From Linanthus parryae (lineage: Eukaryota; Streptophyta; Magnoliopsida; Ericales; Polemoniaceae): a stretch of DNA of 64,000 nt. Where the stretch lies: positions 50,739,321 through 50,803,320 of the forward strand of contig JALGPY010000002.1 of NCBI GenBank assembly GCA_023055425.1, written 5' to 3'. Positions within the stretch are counted from its first letter, which is position 1. Every line of letters begins with the position of its first letter. Both the position numbers and the translations under genes were made by a program. Under the pieces are notes generated by a model that did not search any database, was not told where the DNA came from, and saw only the letters and a program-made list of their open reading frames with translations. Of the stretch, positions 35,319 to 45,943 are shown piece after piece.

Positions 35319-35719
35319 ATGAAAGACAAAACCTACAGACTTGTATAGATTTTCCTGCCACTCATATTCAAAAAATAGATGATCACAAAATGCATATACA
35401 ATATACAATAATGCCAAACAGATAACCAGCAAAAAAAATTACATATTACATATTACCACAGAAATATAAACATAACTGATTAAACCACCAAACAACTCAT
35501 TAAACCACAAAACAACTAATTATTATTAGTATTCAAATACTGCAAACACATAACCACAAAAATTCTCCCCCTTTTTGACTTTCATCAAATAAGGATGAAG
35601 AAATGTTGGATCATTACTCAGAGTCTAAAAAAATTTTTAGCTAAAAAGTCAAGGCCTTGAGAAAAGAAAAGAAAGAAGAGAAAGAGATAGAGGGTCAAGG
35701 CTTTGGCAATCTCTGATCT
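35319..35719 (-). other. COP3 unit 1 spacer between extra ORF and polypurine tract
   Basis: AT-rich non-coding sequence. Palindromes of the CAAGGCCTTG family lie at about 35649 and 35696. The equivalent region in unit 2 is 52477-52905, with palindromes at about 52837 and 52881. Confidence 0.65.
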
Positions 35720-37486
35720 TCACTTCTTTTTTGATGTCTGTCCTTTCTCTGAGTCTTCTCCAACTTCTTCTTCACTTGCAGCATCTTCAGCAGACTGATT
35801 ACCTTCTTGTTCAGCTTCCACTTCTGCAACAACCTCTTGAATTATCTCATCCACTTTCTTCTTAGCCTGTACTGAATCCACCTCTGTAGCTGCATCAACA
35901 CCTGTGTCTTCACCAGCATCTTCTTCATCAGTTTGTTCATACAAATCTTTTGAAGTAAGGACCACTGGAATTGGCATCTTCTTCTTCTTCAGAAAATCTC
36001 CCAGCCTTTCATCTGAATCCACACTGGTGTCATGACTAGTAGCAGAAGGTATCTTCTCCAGATTCAAACCCTAGATGACAACATCCAGCTTCCCATTCAT
36101 AACATTCATCAAGCCCTTGAACTGGTTGAATTCAGTTGACAGATCAAATAACCTTTGTCTGAGATCTTCAATCTCAACCTGTTGATCTTCTAACTTCTCA
36201 ACCAACAAAGAGTAATCCTCATTGGCTTGTCCTTTCCTAGATGTAGTCCCCTTAGGCTTCACAAACTCCTTCTCAGCAAGTTCTTCCTTTGACAAATCTG
36301 AATAAAACTTCCAATGTCCTTTCCCAGTCTGAACTACTCCAATCCTCTGAAGTGCAGTCTCATCTATCAACCCAAAACCTTTAGTAATATTTTCCTCTCC
36401 TTTCACAGGTACATCAAAATATTCAAAGAAAAGAGGTAACAGGTTGGCATATGGAAGAGGATGGTTTCTAGTCTTGACTGCACAATAAATCATATGCTCC
36501 ATAACAACTGTTGGCAAGTCTATCTCAAACCCTTGAGATATCAGATACATCAAAATCAGAACCTTATCAGCCACTAACTCCCTTGAGTTCTCCCTAGTAA
36601 CTACACTCCTCGTCAGAATTGTAAACAAAATTTTGGCTTCACAGTTGAGCACAGAGTGTGTCAACTGCTTTGGACCAGAGGGATTACCTTCAACAAAAAA
36701 CATCTCCTTTGCCTTATCCAGACACTCCTTCCTATCAGGATAATCTCCAACATTGTATTTCCTAGGAATGCCCAAGACTTTGGCAAAAGTCCTATGATCT
36801 AACCTCAAATCCACACCAGCCACTTTTGAAGTTAACACCATTTTATCATCACCTTCAGAACCCAAATTCAGATAAAATAACCTAGTTGAACTAGGATAGG
36901 CTTTTGAACTAGGATTTAACACCTTCCAAACAGCAGTTTCTCTTAACTTTCTCATGCAGTCTATGTCCAATTTATCCAATAATTCTTCATAAAGCGTACT
37001 ACAGAAAGCTACCTTAGATGAAGCATACCCTTGCATCCATATAGTTCTAACCTCAGAACTAACAAACCAGTCTGTAGGAAGTATATTCTTACCTTGATAT
37101 CCTTTGTTAGTTGCAGCGGCAACTTGCTTAACCCTAGTTTTCTTCTCTGAGGTTTTGGTCTTTTCTTGTTCTCCTTCAGTTGGTTTCTTCTGGCTTTCTT
37201 GAGTTGATTTCCCTTTTTCCTCTTCACCAGTCTTTTTCTTTTCTCCCCCTTTCTTCTTCTCTGACCTAGGTTGATCACCATCATGTGTCTCTTGTTGTGG
37301 ATCAATGCTTGAGCCTTCATCTCCCTTATCTGTTCTGGACTTCTTTGCAGGAGGAGTATCCTCATGCAAGCTCTGAGTGTTTTCTGAATCTGAATCAGAA
37401 ATCACTATCTTCTCCTTATTTGCTCTCTTCTTGGATCTGCCAGAGGGCTTTCTCTGTTGCTGAATTCTGACTGATTTGTGCTCCAT
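35720..37486 (-). pseudogene. COP3 unit 1 extra ORF (PF20167-like), one stop
   Basis: A 589-codon frame including the stop, with one internal TAG at codon 472 (36071-36073), where unit 2 has AAG (Lys). The N-terminus is Lys/Ser/Glu-rich with an acidic patch (VISDSDSENTQ); the core, about residues 130-350, has WFVSSEVRTIWMQGY, MRKLRETAVWKVLNPSS, STRLFYLNL, LRLDHRTFAKVLGIP and LILMYLISQGFEIDLP, resembling PF20167. A predicted coiled coil (LVEKLEDQQVEIEDLRQRLF) and an acidic C-terminal tail follow. There is no signal peptide or membrane segment. It stands in the 'env-like' position of SIRE elements. Unit 2 has an otherwise similar frame with a different stop, so the ancestor was probably intact. 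Confidence 0.8.
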
Positions 37487-37820
37487 TTTGGGGTTTAGGG
37501 TTTTGAGAAGAGAATGTGATTGAGAAGAACAGAGAGAGAGAGAGAGGGTAGAGTCGTAGAGAATTGAGAGAGAATGAGAAAAAAATATCCCTGACTTTCA
37601 GCTTAAGTAGGTTGAAAAGGATGAGTCATAAAAAGACTCTGCTATATCAACATGCAAAATAGGATCTTGAAAAATATTTTTTGGGATATTATAGAAAATT
37701 CTCTGAGTAATTCAAATATTATACAATTATCTAAAAAGATATGATATAATATTTGATGATCCATTTTTTTTTAAAAAAATACAGATATTATCAAGACCTG
37801 GAGAACAATCTCAAGGCCTT
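37487..37820 (-). other. COP3 unit 1 spacer upstream of the extra ORF
   Basis: AT-rich sequence with a GA repeat near 37531-37547. It ends at the deletion scar next to a palindrome at about 37811-37820. In unit 2 the spacer (54676-55124) is longer and contains a palindrome cluster. Confidence 0.6.
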
Positions 37821-38865
37821 CAACATAAAATTAGATCTTCTTGGATACCAAAGTCCTAAGTCTCTGGTTCCATTCAAATATCTAAAAATTCTTTTGACTG
37901 CAGTTAAATGACTTTCCTTAGGATCTGCTTGAAATCTAGCACACATACAGACAATGAACATAATATCAGGTCTGCTAGCAGTTAAATACAATAGTGATCC
38001 AATCATACCTCTGTATTCCTTTTGGTTCACACTCTTACCATTTGAATCTTTGTCTAAAGAGAGTGATGAACTCATAGGGGTCTTAAGCACCTTGGACTGT
38101 GACATATTGTACTTATTCAATAAGTCCTTGGTATACTTTCCTTGATGCACAAAAATTCCTTTCTTCATTTGTAAGATATGAAGTCCAAGAAAGAAATTCA
38201 GTTCGCCCATTAGGCTCATCTCAAACTCCCTGCACATCAGACTAGAAAACTCTTTTGAAAGAGCATCATTAGTAGCACCAAATAAAATATCATCTACATA
38301 AATCTGAACTACTAACAGATCACTTTGATGGTGTTTAATGAAAAGAGTTTTGTCAACTAAGCCTCTTTTGAAATTGTTTTCAAGTAGAAATTTTGAAAGT
38401 CTGTCATACCAAGCCCTTGGAGCTTGTTTTAAACCATAAAGAGCTTTATTCAGTTTATAAACATGACCAGGAAAATTTTCATCTTCAAAACCAGGAGGTT
38501 GTGCTACAAAAACATCTTCTTGTAAATATCCATTCAGAAAAGCACATTTAACATCCATTTTATAAAGCTTTATGTGATTGTGAGATGCAAATGCAAGAAG
38601 TATTCTAATAGCTTCTAACCTGGCAACAGCAGCAAAAGTCTCCCCATAAGCTATATCTTCTTCCTGATTATATCCTTGAGCTACCAGTCTGGCTTTATTT
38701 CTTACCACTTTGCCATTCTCATCAAGCTTGTTTCTGAATACCCATCTGGTTCCAATAACTGATTTCTCTTTAGGTCTGGGGACCAGATTCCTAACCTTGT
38801 TCCTTTCAAATTTATTCAGCTCACTCTGCATTGCAATGATCCATTATGCATCTTCTAGTGCTTCC
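37821..38865 (-). pseudogene. COP3 unit 1 reverse transcriptase, RNase H deleted
   Basis: The frame begins at the ANG1 target site (CTTCC) and continues integrase-RT linker from 47375. It has WIIAMQSELNKFERNKV, GTRWVFRNKLDENGKV, MDVKCAFLNGYLQEDVFVAQ, YGLKQAPRAWYDRL and IYVDDILFG (YVDD at about 38290). It ends in LWYPRRSNFML, after which the sequence jumps to the palindrome at about 37815. Unit 2 keeps about 600 further bases encoding RNase H (55014-55600). A stop also precedes WIIAMQSEL. Confidence 0.88.
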
Positions 38866-40296
38866 TGTAGGGTTTTGATTCATGGATCGCGCAAACGGAA
38901 GCATAATCAAACAAACAACCATGCAAAACCCTCCAAGGATCACAAGTCTAGATGCATAACGATAGTGAAGGTAAGAAATCATAAACACACCTTTGGGTTC
39001 TCCTTGATGACTTCAAACGCGAATAGTGTCACGTTCTCTATAGTTGATCCACGCCTAGAGTTGTTCCTAGATCTCCAATCACCTTGGTGCTAGCCCGGAT
39101 TGAAAGGAGGGTGAAGGAATCACGCAAAACGAGACACCAAAAAGGGGGTTCGGCCCTTTTGTGGCGTCGGGGACAAGGGGGCGGCGGCAATAGGGGGCGG
39201 CGTCCCTCTTTGCTTGCTCTCTCTCTCCTTTGTTCTCTCCTACTCTTGTTATGATCTCTCTAGAGCATAAGTGTGTAGGGAAGGAAGGAGGAGGGTCCTT
39301 TATATAGTCCAACAACTCCTTGTTAACTACCTAAAGGACTTATTCTAGTCCTACTAGAATTCAATTTAGTCCCTTCCTTGCAAATTAGTCCCTACTAAGT
39401 TTGCAAGGGTTTGCAAAGTGATCCTTCTAATTAATTAATCCAATTAATTAATTCCACAATCTAGTACAACTCTATATAGCGTGTGACCCCATAGGTTCTA
39501 TCTAGTTGGTAGCAACTCTTTGCTAATATGGAGCGGTTTCTAGCAAAACATCCATTCTAGCCAACTAATAGAATAGTCATCTAGACAACCTTGTACAAGT
39601 AATTGTCTCATCCCTTTGCCTCCATATCCGGATTGGACACGAGACATACAAGTCACACTCGTATATCCAATCCCTAGTTTCTCGATCCATGGAATAGCCT
39701 TATTCGTGCAAATAACATCAATATCCCATATATTGATTTATTTGAGTCTGGCCAGACATTTTATAAGCACTATCCTCGAGTGGCCTTGGATATTTGCTCC
39801 CGTTATGTGGGAGGGGCAAATCCTCTCTACGTCCACTACGATCTCTAAGCTTGCTTCTCATTGCATCCAGTACACGCCTTTATAACTACCCAGTTACGGT
39901 GTAGCGTTTAACGCTACCAAGATCACAATGATCCACAACTAGAATATCTAGTGACTTCAAGTCTAAGGATGACAATACCATTGTACCCGAGAAGCACTTG
40001 TGACTCAACATAACATGTATGTAGCCTTCTCGGTGATGGGTCAATCCAGTGCAACATTCCGTAATGCACACCTATGTGTTGGATCGTGATATCTCCATAT
40101 CAATCCAACCCCATACTAGTCTATAGATGATTGTCCCATTTAATCATTATACTCGACTAGGGATATTTAAGATAAACAACACGATTGTAAATCTAAGGAC
40201 TTCATTATATTAAATATCCAATAAATAATAAATGAATTTCTAGCCAATTACAAATTCATACTAAACTAGATTGCCTCTAGGGCATCTATTCCAACA
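38866..40296 (-). repeat. ANG1 3' LTR (1431 bp)
   Basis: On the plus strand it runs TGTAGGGTTTTGATTC to CATCTATTCCAACA. It is identical in length to 45944-47374 and differs at 39028 only, as far as line-by-line reading shows. A diverged relative is at 63400-64000. Confidence 0.96.
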
Positions 40297-40308
40297 GTCT
40301 CCCACTTG
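40297..40308 (-). other. ANG1 polypurine tract
   Basis: The minus strand reads CAAGTGGGAGAC directly before the 3' LTR and only two bases after the polyprotein stop codon TAG (40311-40313). Confidence 0.8.
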
Positions 40309-40310
40309 CA

Positions 40311-43300
40311 CTAGAGCCAATCTGGCGCATCTCCTATGCCCATACTCCTAGTGTGCCCTTCATGCTTCCACTGCGTGAGAGGCTTTGTAAGCGGGTCTGA
40401 CAGATTATCATCTGTAGGAATCTTGCATATCCGAACGTCTCCTCTATCGATAATATCTCGAATCAGATGGAACTTCCTGAGCACGTGCTTGGACTTCTGG
40501 TGCGACCTGGGTTCCTTTGATTGCGCGATCGCCCCAGTGTTGTCACAGAACAACTCCACTGGATCCGCAATGCTAGGGACCACACCAAGTTCAGAAACAA
40601 ACTTTCTGATCCAAACAGCCTCCTTTGCTGCGCCATTTGCAGCAATGTACTCAGCCTCTGTTGTAGAATCAGCTACCGTCTCTTGCTTGGAACTCTTCCA
40701 GCTCACCGCTGCTCCATTCAGGCAAAACACATATCCCGATTGTGATCTAAAGTCATCTCTATCGGTTTGGAAGCTTGCATCAGTGTAACCCCTTACACGC
40801 AACTCTTCCTCACCGCCAAACATCAAGAATGCATCCTTAGTTCTTCTCAAGTACTTTAGGATGTTCTTGACAGCAATCCAGTGACTTTCACCCGGATTGG
40901 ATTGGTATCTGCTTGTCATACTCAAGGCATATGACACATCTGGTCTAGTACATAACATGGCGTACATGATGGATCCTATGGCCGAGGCATAGGGAATCCT
41001 ACTCATGCGTTCCTTCTCAATCTCATTGGAAGGACAACCACTCTTCGAAAGAGTGATTCCATGTGACATGGGCAAGAATCCCTTCTTGGAATCTTGCATG
41101 TTGAACCGTTTCAACACCTTGTCAATATATGTACTTTGACTTAGGCCTAGCAACCTCTTAGATCTATCTCTATAGATCTTTATACCGAGTATATAGGCTG
41201 CTTCCCCTAAGTCCTTCATTGAGAAACACTTTCCTAGCCAATCTTTCACAGATTGCAGCATGGGAATGTCGTTTCCAATGAGCAGTATGTCATCCACATA
41301 CAAGACCAGAAAAGCTACAGAGCTCCCACTAACCTTCTTGTAGACACAAGACTCATCTTCGTTTCTGATGAAGCCAAACTCTTTGACCACTTCATCAAAA
41401 CGTCGATTCCAACTCCTAGAAGCTTGCTTCAATCCATAAATGGATCGTTGCAGCTTACAGACTTTGTTGGCTTGCTTTGGATCCTCAAAACCCTCCGGCT
41501 GTATCATATACACGTCCTCGAGGAGATTCCCATAAAGGAATGCTGTTTTGACATCCATCTGCCAAATCTCATAGTCGTAGTATGCTGCAATCGCAAGTAG
41601 GATTCGGATGGATTTGGTCATTGCAACTGGTGAAAAGGTTTCATCATAGTCAATACCATGAATCTGTCTGAATCCTTTAGCCACCAATCGGCCCTTATAG
41701 GTAATCAAATTACCATCCATGTCGATCTTCTTCTTGAAGACCCACTTGCACCCTATGGGTCGCGCCCCATCAGGTGGTTCCACCAAAGTCCATACTTTGT
41801 TGGTATACATGGATTCCATCTCGGATCTCATGGCCTCAAACCACTTCTGTGAGTCTGGGCCATTCATGGCCTCCTCATAGGTAGTAGGCTCATCATCTAT
41901 GAGCATCGTGTCACCGGAATCAGTTACGAGAAGTCCGTACCTCTCGGGTTCCTGGCGCACTCTACTAGATCTACGAAGCTCTTGTGTTACCTGAACAGGT
42001 GGATCCACAACTGCTTGTGATTCCTGTTCATGTTCCATAATCGGTTCAGTGATTTGTGGTTCTTGAACTTCTTCAAGTTCTACATTCCTCCCACTTGCTT
42101 CTTTAGAGACAAACTCTCTTTCTAGAAACACGCCGGTCCGAGCAACAAACACTTTGTTCTCGGTTGGATTGTAGAAGTAGTATCCCTTAGTTTCCTTAGG
42201 GTACCCCACAAACTTACACTTATCCGATTTAGGCCCTAGCTTGTCTGATTGTAAACGTTTTACATAGACATCGCAGCCCCAAATCCTCATGAACGACAGT
42301 GTGGGACGCCTCGCACTCCACATCTCATATGGTGTCTTCATGACTGATTTAGATGGAACACGGTTAATGGTAAAAGCTGCACTTAATAGAGCGTAGCCCC
42401 AAAACGATAATGGAAGATCGGTTTGACACATCATAGACCGAACCATATCCAATAGGGTTCGATTCCTCCTCTCGGACACGCCATTCCATTGTGGCGTTCC
42501 GGGTGGAGTGAGTTGGGACACGATCCCACACTCTCTTAGATAGTCGTCAAACTCTTGGCTCAAGTATTCTCCTCCACGATCCGATCGTAGAACCTTGATA
42601 CTTTTGCCAAGTTGCTTCTCTACTTCATTCTTGAATTCCTTGAACACTTCAAAGGATTCGGATTTTGCCCTCATAAGGTACACAAATCCATATCTACTGT
42701 AATCATCAGTAAACGTAATGAAGTAGACATAACCACCCTTGGCAGGCGTGGCAAATGGCCCACACACATCGGTATGTATGAGCGCCAATTGCTCACTAGT
42801 CCTCTCACCTTTCTTATTGAAAGGGGACTTTGTCATTTTTCCCAATAAACAAGCCTCACATGTCTCATATGATTCAAAATCAAATGAGTCTAGCAATCCA
42901 TCCTTATGGAGTCTAGATACACGTTTCTCATTTATGTGGCCTAAACGACAGTGCCATAAATAAGCAGGATTTAAATCATTTATTTTAATCCGCTTGGTAT
43001 TAAGGTTGTAGACAGGATTACTTAGATCAAGGACATAAAGTCCATTAAATAATTGCGCACAAAAATAGTGAATATTATTCAAATAAAAGGAACAACAATT
43101 GTTCTTTATTGAAATAATAAAACCTTCCTTGTCCAAACAAGAAATAGAAATAATGTTTCTGCTCATAGCAGGCACAAAATAGCAATTATTTAATTCTAAA
43201 ACTAATCCTGAAGGCAGAGATAGCTCGCACACGCCTATGGCCAACGCAGCAACCTTTGCTCCATTCCCAACGCGCAGATCTACCTCCCCTTTAGCCAATC

Positions 43301-44261
43301 TTTTACTTCTCTTTAGATCCTGCATATTTCGACAAATATGAGATCCACATCCAGTATCTAATACCCATGATGTAGAGACAGTTAAATTGACATCTACAAC
43401 GAAAATACCTGGTGGTGGTGGAATCACTATTCCAAGCCGCTTGTCCTCCAGATATTTTGGGCAGTTCCTCTTCCACTGTCCAGGTTGACTACAGTAGTGA
43501 CATTCACCCTTAGTCACGACCTTGGCAATGGCACCAACAGGCTTAAGGGCTTGTTCCTTGGAATTGGCAACTGACTTGCCTTTGCCCTTGGAGGAAGAGG
43601 CAAACTTTTTACCCTTTCCTTTATGCACCATCATTATGGCCTTGCCCTTACCCTTGTTGATGCTCTGTTCAGCCGTCCTCAACATGTTGAGCAAATCTGG
43701 CAGTGGTTTAACGATCTCGTTCATGTTACAGTTCATAATGAACTGTCCATAACTCTCGGGCAACGATTGCAACACGAGATCGGTTGCCAACTCTTGGCCG
43801 ACCGGGAACCCAAGCCGGGCGAGATTCTCCAAGTACCCGATCATTCGGAGTACGTGGGGTCCCACCGGGTTCCCTTCTGCCAGATGACATTTGAACAGTG
43901 CCTTTGAGACCTCATACCTCTCTACCCTCGCCTGCTCTTGGAAGAGCTGCTTTAGATGTTCGATCATATCGACAGCATTCATGTTCTCATGTTGCTTCTG
44001 AAGCTCAGAGGTCATGGTGCAAAGCATTAGGCAGGCCGCATCATTAGCGTCATCAACACGCTTTTGATACGCCTTTAAGGCAGCAGGTGTCTGATTCTCT
44101 GGTCCTTCTGGAACTTGCTCCTCTATTGCGTACAGCTTCTTTTCTTGCTTGAGAACAATTCTCAAGTTTCTGTACCAATCGAGAAAGTTGGTTCCTGAGA
44201 GCTTGTCCTTCTCAAGGACAGATCGTAGGGAATGTTGTGAACTCGATGAGTTGTTTGCCAT
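40311..44261 (-). CDS. gag-pol: ANG1 gag-pol polyprotein, complete open frame
   Basis: 1316 residues, the usual size for a single-frame Copia polyprotein. Gag covers about 1-230, with Gly-Lys repeats at 203-230. A zinc knuckle C254-C257-...-C267 has Gln at 262 where His is expected (GQWKRNC). Protease active site is WVLDTGCGSHIC (D302). Integrase zinc ligands are H437, H441, C468, C471 and catalytic residues D498, D561, E597 (35 residues between the last two). RT covers about 830-1030 with YVDD at 988-991. RNase H covers about 1155-1290, with YTDASF, STTEAEYIAAN and CDNTGAI. There is no stop or shift. Expression would start from the LTR at 45944-47374. Apart from the altered knuckle it appears competent. 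Confidence 0.96.
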   Translation of the reverse strand: MANNSSSSQHSLRSVLEKDKLSGTNFLDWYRNLRIVLKQEKKLYAIEEQVPEGPENQTPAALKAYQKRVDDANDAACLMLCTMTSELQKQHENMNAVDMIEHLKQLFQEQARVERYEVSKALFKCHLAEGNPVGPHVLRMIGYLENLARLGFPVGQELATDLVLQSLPESYGQFIMNCNMNEIVKPLPDLLNMLRTAEQSINKGKGKAIMMVHKGKGKKFASSSKGKGKSVANSKEQALKPVGAIAKVVTKGECHYCSQPGQWKRNCPKYLEDKRLGIVIPPPPGIFVVDVNLTVSTSWVLDTGCGSHICRNMQDLKRSKRLAKGEVDLRVGNGAKVAALAIGVCELSLPSGLVLELNNCYFVPAMSRNIISISCLDKEGFIISIKNNCCSFYLNNIHYFCAQLFNGLYVLDLSNPVYNLNTKRIKINDLNPAYLWHCRLGHINEKRVSRLHKDGLLDSFDFESYETCEACLLGKMTKSPFNKKGERTSEQLALIHTDVCGPFATPAKGGYVYFITFTDDYSRYGFVYLMRAKSESFEVFKEFKNEVEKQLGKSIKVLRSDRGGEYLSQEFDDYLRECGIVSQLTPPGTPQWNGVSERRNRTLLDMVRSMMCQTDLPLSFWGYALLSAAFTINRVPSKSVMKTPYEMWSARRPTLSFMRIWGCDVYVKRLQSDKLGPKSDKCKFVGYPKETKGYYFYNPTENKVFVARTGVFLEREFVSKEASGRNVELEEVQEPQITEPIMEHEQESQAVVDPPVQVTQELRRSSRVRQEPERYGLLVTDSGDTMLIDDEPTTYEEAMNGPDSQKWFEAMRSEMESMYTNKVWTLVEPPDGARPIGCKWVFKKKIDMDGNLITYKGRLVAKGFRQIHGIDYDETFSPVAMTKSIRILLAIAAYYDYEIWQMDVKTAFLYGNLLEDVYMIQPEGFEDPKQANKVCKLQRSIYGLKQASRSWNRRFDEVVKEFGFIRNEDESCVYKKVSGSSVAFLVLYVDDILLIGNDIPMLQSVKDWLGKCFSMKDLGEAAYILGIKIYRDRSKRLLGLSQSTYIDKVLKRFNMQDSKKGFLPMSHGITLSKSGCPSNEIEKERMSRIPYASAIGSIMYAMLCTRPDVSYALSMTSRYQSNPGESHWIAVKNILKYLRRTKDAFLMFGGEEELRVRGYTDASFQTDRDDFRSQSGYVFCLNGAAVSWKSSKQETVADSTTEAEYIAANGAAKEAVWIRKFVSELGVVPSIADPVELFCDNTGAIAQSKEPRSHQKSKHVLRKFHLIRDIIDRGDVRICKIPTDDNLSDPLTKPLTQWKHEGHTRSMGIGDAPDWL

Positions 44262-45929
44262 TTGGAATTCTACAAAAGGAAAATACGCAAGTTTTAGTAT
44301 TTGTGAATTTTTGACTATATTTAATAATGGCTAGTTTATTAAATATAGCTCCCACTATTTTTCTACGGATTAATAACCCTCAAGATATTAATGCGGAAAA
44401 TATCCTTATATTTTCTAGTGGGCCAAGATCCATCTTTTTCATCTCCTTATGAGCTTGCTTTGGCAAGTCACCCATAATTCGACTACTTCTTAGGTAGGAA
44501 CAATTCCAATTGCATCCCATATGCAACTCTTGGTTCAACCGGGCAAATAACTCCTTATTTATCCATCCATATGGATAATCCCAATTGATTGCCTCTAGGT
44601 TTCTTAATCAAATTAATAGCCTAGTTGTGTTCAACCTCTTATCTAAACAATTGCACATTGTTACGTGCCATCGCATTCCATCATTATGAACCAAGTCGCC
44701 ATGCTTTGGCACGCACGAACTTGATAAATAATGATGATAATGAGTGTTTAAATAACGAGAAGGCAAGAACACAATATTTTAAAATTTGAGGGATTTTTTC
44801 AATTTTAATTATTTTGTTGATCAATATCAACTAATCTATCTATTTGAGTTTGGGCACAACTCCAAATAATAGATCCGGGTTGTCTAATTATCTTATTATC
44901 CTAATTGCATGCATCATCCATACACCAACCACACAAATAATAAGACAATAAATAAACAACCACAAAACAGAAATTAAACGTGATGTGGATATGGCCTTTT
45001 CTAGACTAAGATAATTCCAAGCCAATGGAATTATCTATGAACCCTAAACAAACACATCTCCATGCGTCTTGATCTTTTGGTCCATCCTTCATAGTCATGT
45101 GGTGTGCTCCATGCTCCATGCTCCATCTTTTGTGGCTCCTTTTGGCTTTGGGCTTCTTTTCTCCAATCTTGGCTAACAATCTACTTTATCTAGCTCTAGC
45201 TAACATCTATACTAAATAAAATAAATCTCACAAGTTGAGAAAAAAATGGCACGCAGGCCATAAAACCCTAATTAATTATTACAATTAATTGATCAGCTCG
45301 CAGGCCGTAAAACCAAACCACAAATTTAAACATCCACATCAAACCACATCCTAAGGCCATATCCAATCACCATGCGATTTGCACATAAACAGTTAAAATC
45401 CAATTTTAACGCGCTTGGTCAATTTTAATTGATTTTAGGATTTCTAGGGTTAAAACGGTCCATGGGCCCAACAATCCAATTGCCCGGGCCCAAATAAGTG
45501 AACCATAAAGCCCTAGGGCCGGCCCGGCCAAAAACCCGCAAGCTAGGCCCGCGGGTTAGGGCCGCCCGGCCCCTTAGGGCGCCAAGCTTGGGCGGCAAGC
45601 AAGGGGGGCGGCTCCCTAGGGGCCGAACCTTCCTTGTGGAGGTTGTTTCCAAAACAACCTCCTTGCTTGGAGCCCAAGTTTGGTTGTTTCCTTGTTGTGG
45701 GAGAACTCCTTCTTCCCCAAGGATGCCCAAACCCTAGATCTAAGATCCTAAAATTTCTCAAACTCACCAATTCATGCATCCAATGCAATAATTGGGTCTT
45801 GTTATGATTAATTCTTTGACAAATTGCATCCAATGCTTGATTTGTCTTGTTTTACGCGATAAACAACAAATTAAGGTGTAAAACAACAAGAATGTAACAC
45901 ATAAACTACGTTTATGCTCTATGACCTGT
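44262..45929 (-). other. ANG1 5' untranslated leader
   Basis: About 1.67 kb between primer site and gag start; no gene. A GC-rich patch at about 45480-45640 (GGCCCGGCC-type repeats) contrasts with AT-rich sequence on both sides. Open frames there are low-complexity and overlap on both strands. Long leaders are common in Angela elements. Confidence 0.7.
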
Positions 45930-45942
45930 GGCTCTGATACCA
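45930..45942 (-). other. ANG1 primer binding site (tRNA-iMet)
   Basis: The minus strand reads TGGTATCAGAGCC one base after the LTR end. It is complementary to the 3' end of initiator tRNA-Met. Confidence 0.93.
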
Positions 45943-45943
45943 C

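Noticed and set aside
35720..37486. Extra ORFs as true envelope glycoproteins
   Set aside because: No signal peptide, transmembrane segment or cleavage motif; the sequence resembles PF20167 instead.
45425..45833. Frames in the GC-rich patch of the ANG1 leader
   Set aside because: Open on both strands, compositionally driven, in the untranslated leader.
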